64,000 bases of DNA from Paenibacillus elgii NBRC 100335 (GTDB lineage: Bacteria; Bacillota; Bacilli; Paenibacillales; NBRC-103111). Of this stretch, positions 46,398-55,297 are shown piece by piece; positions within the stretch are counted from its first letter, which is position 1; each line of letters opens with the position of its first letter. The notes below the pieces were generated by a model. That model had not been told where the DNA came from and ran no database searches. It was given only the letters and a program-made list of their open reading frames with translations. A program made the position numbers and the translations under genes. Where the stretch lies: positions 124,001 through 188,000 of the forward strand of contig NZ_BIMB01000004.1 of NCBI RefSeq assembly GCF_004000865.1, read 5' to 3'.

Positions 46398-46420
46398 AAA
46401 ACAGGCGAATATGCCTGTTT
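46398..46420 (-). terminator. Terminator after the signalling peptide gene
   Basis: Minus strand AAACAGGC-atattc-GCCTGTTTTTTATTTTG, 29 bases beyond the peptide stop. Confidence 0.85.
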
Positions 46421-46448
46421 ATAAATTACAAATGTATTATAAATAATT

Positions 46449-46571
46449 CTAAAATCCAGTATCAGGCTCACTTAACTGGACAATTATAACGGGACTTTTT
46501 ATAAGATCTGATGGGATAGTAAAGCCAACAAAAAATAGAGCAATTGCTACTAACAGGGCAACCTTCTTCAC
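46449..46571 (-). CDS. Secreted signalling pro-peptide (Phr/AloP-like)
   Basis: 40 aa, too short for many gene callers. GTG start with GGAGGTG 7 bases upstream. Basic MKK start, hydrophobic core VALLVAIALFFVGFT, then a polar tail IPSDLIKSPVIIVQLSEPDTGF. This is the design of RRNPP pro-peptides: export by Sec, then trimming to a 5-10 residue signal from the C-terminal part. It lies 28 bases after the receptor stop, as in rap-phr, nprR-nprX and the AimR-like systems of Paenibacillus. The mature signal cannot be fixed by eye; the tail SEPDTGF or an internal piece is likely. Confidence 0.8.
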   Translation of the reverse strand: MKKVALLVAIALFFVGFTIPSDLIKSPVIIVQLSEPDTGF

Positions 46572-46599
46572 GGCTCTTCACCTCCAGGATATTTTTAAG

Positions 46600-47871
46600 T
46601 TATTCGTATGCCTCCTTCAATTTAATTATATGTTTAAGCTCTAGGGATTTCGACAGCTTTATGTGAATTTTTAGCAATTCTCGAATACATTCGCTTATTT
46701 CTTCATAAGCACTAACTTGCCCAAATGATTTAATACAGTTTACGTAACTTTGTATACCTTCATCAATCAAGCCGATGGAAAGTTGATAGAATCCTTTATG
46801 CTTGAAGTACTTTCCAAGCGCCAAATACTTTTGAGGTGTCTTTGGCTGTTCAGGTAAAAACTCATGCTCTTTTTCTAATATCTCAGCAAAAGATTCAAAA
46901 TCACCATTTTCCAGATAGATTTCTAGTAACTCATCAGCTATGTGTATTCTATAGTCGCGGCTAAATTCATCCAAGTATCTTCGTAAGATAGGGATAGCTA
47001 CGTCGTACTCTTTTTTTCTTGATTTAATCAAAGCTCGGATATGTAGAGAGGGTATGACAACAAATTCATTCTCCATCTTTTCAAAAATATCCAGATGCTT
47101 CTCAACTGCATCATAATTTTTAAGTTTCAATAATGAATTAATCAATGACAGATATACCCTTGCTTTTAGTTCTGTATCCTTTTTTTCAAGGGGAAGCCCC
47201 TTTTCACAAAGCTTTATACACTCGTTGTATTTTTTGATGGTGTATGCGTGCAAAGCCATTCTGAAATAAAATATGATTTTCTCCCCAGACGATAAAAAAT
47301 CAACATAATAGGTTATTTCTTGACCCAATTGGAATGTTTCCTCTAACCGTTTTAAATCGTTCCTCTCAATCAAATATTTTTGCAACAGCCCCTTAGCAAC
47401 GTAATACGGAACTCCGTGTTCTCTGGAATATTGAACAATAACAGTGAAAAGAGATGCCCTAAGAGGGGCATCGGATACCGTTTCCGTAAAATCAAATAAT
47501 CGTTGCAAAGAATCTTCTGTACTCCTTTGCGGTGATTGAAGTAACCGCAAAGCTACCGCAGGGGCTAAAGTAAAGTCATCTTTCAGGGTGATTACCTCTC
47601 GCAATATTTCGAATAAAGTCTCAACTCGATCTTCTTCCTCAATATAACATTCTATAATCTCCGTATAGTGTGTTGGCAACGCTGTGGCTATGGCCTTAAT
47701 CGTCTTAAACTCTGGACGCTTTGTTGCTCCAGTTTCTATTTTATGTAGAACCGTGATACCCACACCTGTTAGTTCCTCTAGTTCAGCATATGTCAAGTTC
47801 TTCTCTTTTCTAAGTTGGAAGATGATATCTGCGATGGTTTTATTCTGACACTCAGCATTCATACCCATCAT
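46600..47871 (-). CDS. RRNPP-type quorum-sensing receptor (HTH + TPR)
   Basis: 423 aa. N-terminal XRE-type HTH (IADIIFQLRKEKNLTYAELEELTGVGITVLHKIETG, about residues 12-48), then about 340 residues of TPR-like helix pairs (KYNECIKLCEKGLPLEKKDTELKARVYLSLINSLLKLKNYDAVEKHLDIFEK). Such proteins bind a re-imported peptide in the TPR groove and change DNA binding. A pro-peptide gene follows at once. Length and layout are closest to the AimR/AloR group described for phages and Paenibacilli, but NprR/PlcR-type cannot be excluded. Confidence 0.85.
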   Translation of the reverse strand: MMGMNAECQNKTIADIIFQLRKEKNLTYAELEELTGVGITVLHKIETGATKRPEFKTIKAIATALPTHYTEIIECYIEEEDRVETLFEILREVITLKDDFTLAPAVALRLLQSPQRSTEDSLQRLFDFTETVSDAPLRASLFTVIVQYSREHGVPYYVAKGLLQKYLIERNDLKRLEETFQLGQEITYYVDFLSSGEKIIFYFRMALHAYTIKKYNECIKLCEKGLPLEKKDTELKARVYLSLINSLLKLKNYDAVEKHLDIFEKMENEFVVIPSLHIRALIKSRKKEYDVAIPILRRYLDEFSRDYRIHIADELLEIYLENGDFESFAEILEKEHEFLPEQPKTPQKYLALGKYFKHKGFYQLSIGLIDEGIQSYVNCIKSFGQVSAYEEISECIRELLKIHIKLSKSLELKHIIKLKEAYE

Positions 47872-48276
47872 AATACATAACTTCCTTTTTATATAAATTT
47901 TTACATTGGTTAATTATATCAAAGTAAGTTCTAGCTTACAATTGACTGTTTATCATTATCCCCCTCTAACCCTTCCTTGGGATAAACGATTCGAGAATTT
48001 TCTACAAAGTATAAGTGATATTTGGTAATAACTGCAATTACTTGTGAATTTTAAAGTAATAAACGGAATAAAAATAGACATTAATTCCTATCCCATATTT
48101 TGTTATTTTATGTTATTTTTGTTACGAGCGATGAGGTCGCGACAAATTGTTCATATTTTATTTAGGGAGGCATGTCCATACAAAAAAATTTGAATATGTA
48201 TAAAAACTAAATATTAGGAATCAATACCCTTTATTATTATTTTTAAAATGTGTATAATTTTGGGAGGTAAATTCAA
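47872..48276. promoter_or_regulatory. Divergent control region of receptor and secreted genes
   Basis: 405 AT-rich bases. A TATAAT box at 48253 with GGGAGG downstream serves the gene at 48277. The region lies between the quorum-sensing receptor and the secreted gene, so a receptor binding site is plausible. A GTCGCGAC-containing patch (GAGGTCGCGACAAAT, about 48131-48145) is a short GC island with a palindrome. Confidence 0.45.
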
Positions 48277-48804
48277 ATGAATCTCAAAAAAGTACTGTCA
48301 GCCGGTGTTACCACGTTGGCCATACTATCTGTCTTTTCTGTACCAGCGATTGCCTCTGGTCCCGGAGACTCCATGTACTGGTGCGGTGATGGACAAAATG
48401 ATTCTGAGTGTTTGGCAAAAGCACAAGAAAGCGAATATTGGACCACCATACCCGGATTTAGTCAGAAGGCCAGTGTTCCATATACAGCCCAGCTCAATAC
48501 TACTGATACTCCTGCAGGGGATACAAAATCGGTTTATGGATGGAGCATGAACCTAAACGCACGTGATCTTACCTTGAGTCCTGATGTATATCTCAATAAT
48601 AAGAAATTTGTAGATGTTGTAAAGTATAAAGTCGGCGGTCTAAATTTAACGCTTGATCAGGAATATGCTGAAAGTGGATGGACTTCTTTTTCTTCTACCT
48701 ATACAGGGGGAGTTAACTCCTTGTTCATCCTGGAGAGATCCTCTTTTTATGGCGGCATGGGTGCGGATGACGTAGTTTTAAACAATAAATCATGGAAACC
48801 TTGA
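48277..48804 (+). CDS. Secreted protein of unknown function
   Basis: 175 aa with a signal peptide (LSAGVTTLAILSVFSVPAIAS, cleavage before GPGDS). Mature part has two Cys (YWCGDGQNDSECLAK) that may form a disulfide, then aromatic and Asn/Ser-rich beta-strand-like sequence. GGGAGG precedes the ATG. No family recognised. Divergent from the quorum-sensing receptor and 21 bases before another exported protein gene, so it may be a regulated secreted factor. Confidence 0.72.
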   Translation: MNLKKVLSAGVTTLAILSVFSVPAIASGPGDSMYWCGDGQNDSECLAKAQESEYWTTIPGFSQKASVPYTAQLNTTDTPAGDTKSVYGWSMNLNARDLTLSPDVYLNNKKFVDVVKYKVGGLNLTLDQEYAESGWTSFSSTYTGGVNSLFILERSSFYGGMGADDVVLNNKSWKP

Positions 48805-48825
48805 TAATGGAGGACTGATTTCCTT

Positions 48826-49641
48826 ATGAAAAAGTTCCGCTCAGTAGCGCTTGTTATTGCTAGTATTTCTATTGCTTCAGGTGCAGGGTTCTATTTCACT
48901 TCTACTACTAAAGCTAATGACACTGCAGGACATGTTCAGGAACAAATAACCATAATTAAACCAGCAACTGAGATTAAAGAAAAAATGCTTAATGCCATCG
49001 ATAATTATCAAACCGTTCAAGGGACATACCGAAACATCACCAAAAACAGGAACATTACCGTTGATTTCGAAGTAGAACAAGGTTCTAACCCATACAGTCG
49101 TATTTTGGTCAAAGACAAGGCGGGTATCAAAAAAGAATCTATTTCGGATAAGAATACCCTAACTGAGTTCGATGTGAAACACAAAACCTACACAAAAGAC
49201 GACAAGTCCAAAATCAGTGATGAAAAAGTGGCAGTACGTGAATTTAAAGACAGCAAGAATGAAAAGCATATGGTACATCGAAGCGATCCGGCTACGGCAC
49301 AAGACGCTCAGCTTGTTACCTTTCCCCAACAAATTGCATTTTGGCTTAAAGATGACGAAAAAAACTATAGTATTGTCGGAAATGAAACTTTATTGAATCG
49401 AAATGCGACAATCATTGAAGGTAAATTGACGTCAACGCTATCCGAGAAATTTGGAAGCAAATTCAAACTCTGGGTAGATACTGAAACAGGGGTTCTGCTT
49501 AAATTACTGACGTTCGATGCGCAACAAAATGAAACAAGTCGAATTGAAGTTTTAAATATTGAATTTAATAAAAGCCTAACACATAAGTACCGGACGGATG
49601 ATACAAAAGGATTTACGAACATTAAAGAAAGCGCGAAGTAA
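48826..49641 (+). CDS. Exported protein, LolA/MucB-RseB-like fold possible
   Basis: 271 aa with an N-terminal signal or anchor (SVALVIASISIASGAGFYFTS). The mature part (KMLNAIDNYQTVQGTYRNITKN ... RILVKDKAGIKKES ... LWVDTETGVLLKLLTFDAQ) follows the LolA/RseB pattern: antiparallel strands ending in LWVD..TG..LK. Firmicute members bind lipids or regulate anti-sigma factors. Co-transcribed with the upstream secreted gene, and closed by a terminator. Confidence 0.65.
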   Translation: MKKFRSVALVIASISIASGAGFYFTSTTKANDTAGHVQEQITIIKPATEIKEKMLNAIDNYQTVQGTYRNITKNRNITVDFEVEQGSNPYSRILVKDKAGIKKESISDKNTLTEFDVKHKTYTKDDKSKISDEKVAVREFKDSKNEKHMVHRSDPATAQDAQLVTFPQQIAFWLKDDEKNYSIVGNETLLNRNATIIEGKLTSTLSEKFGSKFKLWVDTETGVLLKLLTFDAQQNETSRIEVLNIEFNKSLTHKYRTDDTKGFTNIKESAK

Positions 49642-49652
49642 ATTGAAATAGA

Positions 49653-49684
49653 GCGCACGACTTTAAAGGTTGTGCGCTTTTTTG
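49653..49684 (+). terminator. Intrinsic terminator
   Basis: GCGCACgac-tttaaa-gttGTGCGCTTTTTT, 11 bases after the stop at 49641. Confidence 0.88.
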
Positions 49685-49737
49685 TGTACAAATATGGTAC
49701 AACTACCAGATTCACATTACAAAAGTTAGACATTTAG

Positions 49738-50168
49738 CTCGAACTACCTTCAAAAAACACATTTTTTTCCGATGCCCTAGAAAAAGTGAAAAGTGCTTCT
49801 ACGTATTCTTTTAATAGGCTCAATTGGGTTATTTGTGGTTTAAATTTCTTACTAATCATGGCTTTATCTAAAATCCCCTTGTCGGGAACACAAATTATAA
49901 CACATAGTGCCGGATTTCTTTTTTCAATTGCCACAGTTATTTTTAGTCCTTTTAATTTAGTTACTGGCTTTATCTTTGAAGTAATTAAAGAAAGTGTATT
50001 TAAAGGACGAGAGGTTTACAAATATATATCAATAGGGTAAACAACTATCTCTTAGCTTATTTATTCATCTATATTCTGGATTATTATTTAACAGGTATTG
50101 TGATTTCGCATTTTGGAATCGCAGCTCTGACCCTCTGTTATACGGTGATCTTTGAACTATACGAATAA
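49738..50168 (+). pseudogene. Frameshifted small membrane protein
   Basis: An open frame without a good start reads LELPSKNTFFSDALEKVKSAS, then hydrophobic NWVICGLNFLLIMALS and ATVIFSPFNLVTGFI, and stops at 50040. The adjacent frame continues NNYLLAYLFIYILDYYLTG to TAA at 50168. The joint is an ATATAT run near 50023-50030, consistent with a slip. About 140 codons in all. No family recognised. Confidence 0.4.
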
Positions 50169-50395
50169 TATGAGCCTTTTATAAATAGATGGAATAAGAA
50201 AAATCAAAATGAGTAGGCAATATTCAACAGAAGAAAAAATGTGCTTTATGGTAGTGTTACACAGAATATACACTTAGTATGGATGCATCGACGTCACTCT
50301 AAATTTGATAAAAAAGTGTGCGCGGCAAGTAAAGACAATTTATCCATGAATTAAAACAAACATTCTAGATTATGGATTTCATTAAATGACCTGTC
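50169..50395. other. AT-rich spacer
   Basis: No coding or structural signal seen. Confidence 0.3.
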
Positions 50396-50934
50396 CCCAT
50401 TCAAATAAGTTTGCCACTCCCATTCCCAAATCTGTAGAAGCAAAATAAGTTTGCCGCTGAAACCGGAGATCTACAGGGTAAAAGCCTGAAAAATCAAGAA
50501 AAAACCAAAAAATGAAAAATATATTTTATGCTGAGACCAAGGGAAAAGACTGGGGAAGATCAGGGTTCGGAGGGTAATTCGTTGAATTAAAACGATTGGT
50601 AAGAGCGTTCGGACAGCTTGAGAAGAGTGAGTGGAGTTTGGATTGGGAAATGCCTGAGAAAGCAATTGGGAAGGCTTCAATGAGGAAAAACGTAGGCGTG
50701 GCAAGAGTTTCTGATTGGGATAGGCTTGGATTTGTCATCATTGGGACGAGACATACGAGGCGAAATCAAGGTTTAGAGTTGCCGCGGCGGATGATCGAAG
50801 AATTATCAACTAGGGAGATCGCTTGGGAAAGGAAATAAGCCGAGCGAATATCAGGGTAAATGCCTGATTCCGGTCGGCTCAGCGGTAAACTTATTTTACT
50901 CAGCGGCAGACTTATTTGGTAATGGGCAGACTAA
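50396..50934. mobile_element. Remnant or non-autonomous IS with repeated terminal sites
   Basis: The left end has two copies of AAATAAGTTTGCC (50402 and 50442), the right end two inverted copies (AAACTTATTTTACT near 50888, CAGACTTATTTGG near 50908). The outermost pieces CCCATT..AAATAAGTTTGCC and GGCAGACTTATTTGGTAATGGG are inverted. Further in, CAGGGTAAAAGCCTG and CAGGGTAAATGCCTG repeat near both ends. Multiple terminal repeats of this kind are known for the IS21 family. The ~400-base interior has an ORF (50596-50838) without recognisable transposase motifs, so the element is decayed or a MITE-like derivative. Confidence 0.6.
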
Positions 50935-50943
50935 AATGCTTTT

Positions 50944-51045
50944 TTACAACACACTTCGTACGATTAACGCGACATTTTCCACATGCACCGTATGCGGAAA
51001 CATATTATCATGGGATATAATCTGTTCCAATCCACTGGAACCTTG
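50944..51045 (-). pseudogene. C-terminal remnant of a TrmA/RlmD-type rRNA uridine methyltransferase
   Basis: The minus strand reads GLEQIISHDNMFPHTVHVEN, then VALIVRSVL and a stop. FPHT.HVE..AL is the conserved ending of RlmD/RumA-family 23S rRNA m5U methyltransferases. Only about 30 codons survive. It directly abuts the IS remnant. Confidence 0.6.
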
Positions 51046-51661
51046 ATTTGACTGGCTTTATTCCAATGGGCATCCTTTCTAAAAGGCTGGTTGCCGTGCG
51101 TTTCGGTTGATGTTTTACATCAATTTTACATCAACAATCCTTTATCCCATTACCTCCAGTGGAGGAAGAGTATTTACTGTACGTTAAAGGATAAAGCTGT
51201 GAATAGTGGAGAAGCATTTTGCTTTTTGATCCGTGTGCACTTAATCGCTCAGGAACATAAAGATGAAAAAGGAACCCTGCCAACGGGGCGTAGGTTCCGA
51301 GATTTTAGGGATTTGTCAGAAAGTGAGCTATAAGGGAAATCAAGATGTAAAGCCTTATGTGGTAAGAGTTTGAGCGATTTCATGAAAATGAAGGTGTTTC
51401 ATTTTCAATGCGCCGCGGAAAGCCGAATCGCTCAAATTATTTCAAAATTCATTTCAAATTCAAGTATAAAAATCACCCTTCTAACGGGTGAAATGGGAAA
51501 TATATGTTAGAATTTTTAACAATATCTGCATTAAACAATGTTCCTTAGTTCCACAAAGTATGCCTCATCACTATACACAGCAGATTCAAAATATTCTTCA
51601 ATTATATAATTACTCTGGACATTAATCTTTACACTTGAAGTAGGAGTCAAATCTTGTTCCT
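51046..51661. other. Non-coding junction with repeats
   Basis: About 600 bases. Contains the first copy of the 20-bp direct repeat (51114-51133), a hairpin GGAACC...GGTTCC (about 51271-51300), and an ATCACCC...GGGTGA stem (about 51471-51491). No convincing gene. Confidence 0.4.
51114..51133 (+). repeat. 20-bp direct repeat, left copy
   Basis: TTTACATCAATTTTACATCA, identical to 55901-55920. The similarity extends imperfectly upstream (TGCGTTTC..TTG in both). Possible attachment-site-like flanks of a defence cassette. Confidence 0.7.
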
Positions 51662-53977
51662 CTATCTATAGAGAAAGTATTCCTCTATAACATTTACTGC
51701 ATAACCTTCTACTAAACTCTCATAATTATAATAGTCGTATTCTATTTTATTAAAATCCACATTATATAGTCCATTTTTTTCTGCTGCATCAATCATTTCT
51801 TGCTCTAACTGCGATTTGTCAATATCCTCTAAAATATTTTCGATAATCTCCTGCGCTATAAACTCAAAATCCTCATCCTCAGGATAATCTTCAATACACC
51901 CTAACATATATGACTCAAAAAGAGACATAATCTGCTCTTCGGTTGAAATATGTGCAATATCAGCCAATTTATTCAATATTTCATTTTGAACATTTTTTTC
52001 CATCTTTTTAAAGTCATAACCTTCTTCATTTTTTTCCTCTGTAACCCGAATAAGTTTCCATATATTCCCTGAATTCGAAGCTCGATAAAGCAATTCCATA
52101 TATTCTTTATTATTCAATATCATACTCAAATTATAACATTTCAAATTTAGTATATCGATAATTACATCTGAATCCCACATTAATAATAAGTAATTATTTT
52201 GAAATATTTTTTCTAAAACCCCAGCAATAATACTTACATATGCATTATTCTGAAAACCACATTCAAGTATGCACTTTAAATATGGTATACATATTGTATT
52301 TTGAAGTAGAATTCCCTGATCTATAAATTTAAACGGCAAAACTTTAAGCTTGAAGAATTCTTGAGGATTTATTAATAGCTGATTAATTTTCTCTTTACTT
52401 TCATCTAGCCTTTCAATTTGTTCAAAATATACAGCTGCTAAGATAAGATTCTCTTTGACCGGATATATTTTTTTAGATAAATAATCAATTATAGAAGGGT
52501 GTCTAAATGAAATATTATTTGCATTATCAAAAGAAATTAGTGCTTTTAGACGCTCCCTTGTGTCATTAAAATCTTCAATTTTCTTAATCTCCATTCTTTT
52601 GTTAAAATTTTCAAAGCATTCATCAACGATTTTTTGTTCAACAAAAGTATCTGAAAGTGAATAAAGAACAAATAAATAATTTAAAGCATTATTATCCAAC
52701 GCACTAACTTCTTTTTCCCATATACAAGTTGGATTATCCAAATGAGTTAAAATAGTTTCTCCAAATTGGTTCGACTCTTTCGATCTGCAATCGGAAGTAG
52801 CTCTTTCAATTATCAATGGACTAAAGTTTAAATGTTTGATAATTGCATTAAGTGTTTTTTTATCATTCAATAAATCTCCAATTTTATCCCTAATAACATT
52901 TTTTAATATGTATTTACCAAAAATATTAATACGATCATCCACAACATATCCCTCTGCAACAGGCAACACTTTAGTATCATATTTAAAAAATTGGGCGAGG
53001 CTTTCATTTAGTTTTTTAGAATTTTCAAATATTGTTGTTCGTGTGGTAAAAACTATTTTTTTAGTTTTACATTGCTTTATAAACTTTAATAACTCTTCAA
53101 TTTGTACCAAATAATCTTCAGAATCATTTAGCTTCGTTTTACCCAAAAAATCGTCAAATATAATGATTTCTTGTTCTTTGATAGATTTTTTTAGACTCTC
53201 AAGTAATTCTACAATACTTTTTGATTCCAGCTTATCTGAACCATCTATGCTCGTTAATTTACGTACGTTATATTCCCTAGCCAGAGTATTGGCTATCATA
53301 ATTGCTGTAGACGTTTTTCCAATACCAGATTGTCCCTCCAAAATTACTATGTTCGAATTTTTTAGTGCATCTAATCCAGTATTAAATATAGTTGACTTAA
53401 CATAAGTATCTTTCATATTTTCAGCAAATACACTTGCATAAGAATTTTGTGGTGTCTCGAATTTAACATCTTCTATTTCTGTACCTAGTTCTTCCTTGAT
53501 AAACTTGTATATCCTTTCCTGATCATAAATCGACATATTTAGTACTATGTCCATTATCTTTACAATATCTATGATATCTTCAGCAGGAGAAAAAAATACC
53601 CCATTTGGGTTTTCAAAGCTTTTATTTCTTAATTTTGTCGCATCTTCTGCTATAGATACAAATATAAAGCGGTAACCTTGGTAGTTTGTTAATATTCCTT
53701 TATTTAGTGATTTTTCGATTTTTTGTTTACTACATGTCGATGATACTTGAGCAATGATCTTTTTTTCCGTGTCAACTAAGTCTATACCCTCAACATTCTG
53801 CTTAAACGTATTCAAATTGACCAAGCTGTAATCAAAAAGAAGATTAAGAAACTGAGAAAAAAACATTTCGGAATGTATATTCAGATCTAATATATTAAGT
53901 TTTCCGCGTACCTTTATCCTAGTAGACAAAGACAGTAATTTTTCCTCAATATAATTAAAATAATTCGTCCTATTCAC
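51662..53977 (-). CDS. SMEK-domain STAND NTPase (probable defence protein)
   Basis: 771 aa. The N-terminal ~165 residues match the SMEK domain: KVRGKLNILDLNIHSEMFFSQFLNLLF, then EGIDLVDTEKKIIAQVSSTCSKQKIEKSLNK. The Asp and the AQVSS strand resemble a PD-(D/E)xK-type core, so it may be a nuclease effector. A STAND-type P-loop NTPase follows with Walker A LEGQSGIGKTSTA (about residue 215) and Walker B IIIFDDFLGKT (about residue 270), of the nSTAND3 style. The C-terminal ~300 residues are helical repeats that would sense a trigger. Such architecture fits single-protein phage defence. Very AT-rich, alone in its transcription unit. Confidence 0.8.
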   Translation of the reverse strand: MNRTNYFNYIEEKLLSLSTRIKVRGKLNILDLNIHSEMFFSQFLNLLFDYSLVNLNTFKQNVEGIDLVDTEKKIIAQVSSTCSKQKIEKSLNKGILTNYQGYRFIFVSIAEDATKLRNKSFENPNGVFFSPAEDIIDIVKIMDIVLNMSIYDQERIYKFIKEELGTEIEDVKFETPQNSYASVFAENMKDTYVKSTIFNTGLDALKNSNIVILEGQSGIGKTSTAIMIANTLAREYNVRKLTSIDGSDKLESKSIVELLESLKKSIKEQEIIIFDDFLGKTKLNDSEDYLVQIEELLKFIKQCKTKKIVFTTRTTIFENSKKLNESLAQFFKYDTKVLPVAEGYVVDDRINIFGKYILKNVIRDKIGDLLNDKKTLNAIIKHLNFSPLIIERATSDCRSKESNQFGETILTHLDNPTCIWEKEVSALDNNALNYLFVLYSLSDTFVEQKIVDECFENFNKRMEIKKIEDFNDTRERLKALISFDNANNISFRHPSIIDYLSKKIYPVKENLILAAVYFEQIERLDESKEKINQLLINPQEFFKLKVLPFKFIDQGILLQNTICIPYLKCILECGFQNNAYVSIIAGVLEKIFQNNYLLLMWDSDVIIDILNLKCYNLSMILNNKEYMELLYRASNSGNIWKLIRVTEEKNEEGYDFKKMEKNVQNEILNKLADIAHISTEEQIMSLFESYMLGCIEDYPEDEDFEFIAQEIIENILEDIDKSQLEQEMIDAAEKNGLYNVDFNKIEYDYYNYESLVEGYAVNVIEEYFLYR

Positions 53978-54080
53978 TAGTCTCTTCCTTTCTCAATTGC
54001 TACCTCGGCACTATATTTTTTACTTCTTACAATTTATAGTAACTAACCAGTCCGTTATCCAGCAGGGCAAAAAGGGGAAC

Positions 54081-54471
54081 CTAGACAATTCCCATAAGAC
54101 GACTGAACATTTGATCATCATTGATTCGGTGCTTATTCTAGCCCCGTACAGCAGGCAGTGTGTACAGGCCTATTTATTTAATCGAGCGGATTTACTGGAA
54201 TATCGGTAAATCTCATCAATCTCCTCGTCCGTGAAAATTGCGTGTTAATCACCGGCATAAGCCATGTGGCGATCCACATAAGCTCCAGCTTTAGCCTGAT
54301 CATAATGGGACAGTTTACATTGGAAATCGATACGCTGACGGAGGACCGTGTAGGCTTGCAGGCTCAGTCCTTCCCATAGTTCGCTTTGCCCCGCCAGAAT
54401 GTGCCAGTAGGAATGTCCCGCGAAAAAGGGGAACGACGACTCAGACTTAGACCGTAGAAGGATTCAAACAT
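54081..54471 (-). pseudogene. Internally deleted ExeA/TniB-type transposition ATPase
   Basis: After GGAGGATCTGT the minus strand begins MFESFYGLS...PFSRDIPTG, the start of ExeA-like AAA+ ATPases found in transposons. It then jumps, in another frame, to HILAGQSELWEGLSLQAYTVLRQRIDF and continues SHYDQAKAGAYVDRHMAYAG, FTDEEIDEIYRYSSKSARLIN. The whole Walker A/B core is missing and there are frameshifts and stops. So an IS or transposon helper gene was deleted internally here. Confidence 0.72.
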
Positions 54472-54612
54472 ACAGATCCTCCTTCGTTTGCTTTCGGTAG
54501 CTGACTGCAGGAGCTTGTATCTCTTGCGAAATCTTACAACCCGCAAAAACCTTAATCTAACGGACTTTTCGCTAATGGGGTCTATTTCAAACTACCCCTG
54601 TCATGGACTCAG

Positions 54613-55293
54613 TTACGGAGTATGTGACCACTGTCTCAATGCTTGCTCGAGATTATTAATAAATCTATCCTCGGCTGCTTTATCTAGTGGAGATAAGTCT
54701 GTAAATGATTTTGCCCAACCTTTGCTTAAAAACTTTTCAATGCCACCTGTAGACTTATTCGCAATAAATCCATTAAATTGATTTGATGGACAATCGCGTA
54801 ACATTCCAATAAAAGTCCTTACCAAAGATACACCAGGTGTTGAATCATAAAATTTACACTCCATTGCTGCAATCAATGGTTTATTAGTCTTTGGAGCCCT
54901 TCTATTTTTCCTTACTTGATTCGCATGTTGTTCAGCACATATTGAAACATCTATTTCATGGTTTGCCCCTGTTTGTCCCTCATATGTTACATCAACATGC
55001 ACCTCAAATTTTTTGTTATTTAATTCACAGGTAAGGAAGCAGAAATCTTGAGCATCCGACCACATTTGTCCCGGGGAACCTCTAAAAACAACAACTGTAG
55101 GGTTTAAACCCGTATTTATCCCTTTAAGTGTAGCCTTTCCTCCAGCTTTTCTCACGGCCAAAGCACATAACGAAAACACATATGCCTCAAATGCTCGCTC
55201 ACGAGTATTTGAATTTAATTGCAGTATTTTCCTGGTAGAGCTTATACTAAAAATATTATCTATTGAATTCTTAAGATCAGTTAGTGTTGTCAT
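54613..55293 (-). CDS. PD-(D/E)xK nuclease-fold protein of a two-gene unit
   Basis: 226 aa, soluble. The core HVDVTYEGQTGANHEIDVSI followed about 25 residues later by LIAAMECKFYDS gives the Asp...Glu-x-Lys triad of restriction-endonuclease-like folds. Helical N-terminus (STRKILQLNSNTRERAFEAYVFSLCALAVRKAGG) as in REase-fold proteins. It starts 4 bases after the stop of the 158-aa gene, implying one operon and a common complex. No named family recognised. The island setting suggests phage or plasmid defence. Confidence 0.72.
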   Translation of the reverse strand: MTTLTDLKNSIDNIFSISSTRKILQLNSNTRERAFEAYVFSLCALAVRKAGGKATLKGINTGLNPTVVVFRGSPGQMWSDAQDFCFLTCELNNKKFEVHVDVTYEGQTGANHEIDVSICAEQHANQVRKNRRAPKTNKPLIAAMECKFYDSTPGVSLVRTFIGMLRDCPSNQFNGFIANKSTGGIEKFLSKGWAKSFTDLSPLDKAAEDRFINNLEQALRQWSHTP

Positions 55294-55297
55294 CTTA

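Noticed and set aside
48277..48804. Lactococcin-972-like bacteriocin
   Set aside because: Size, Cys content and lack of the usual immunity/ABC partner genes do not fit; left as unknown secreted protein.
50596..50838. 80-codon ORF inside the IS-like element as transposase
   Set aside because: No DDE or HTH pattern could be seen; treated as decayed interior.
51271..51300. GGAACC...GGTTCC hairpin as a tRNA or riboswitch
   Set aside because: No cloverleaf, no conserved riboswitch core and no gene directly downstream.
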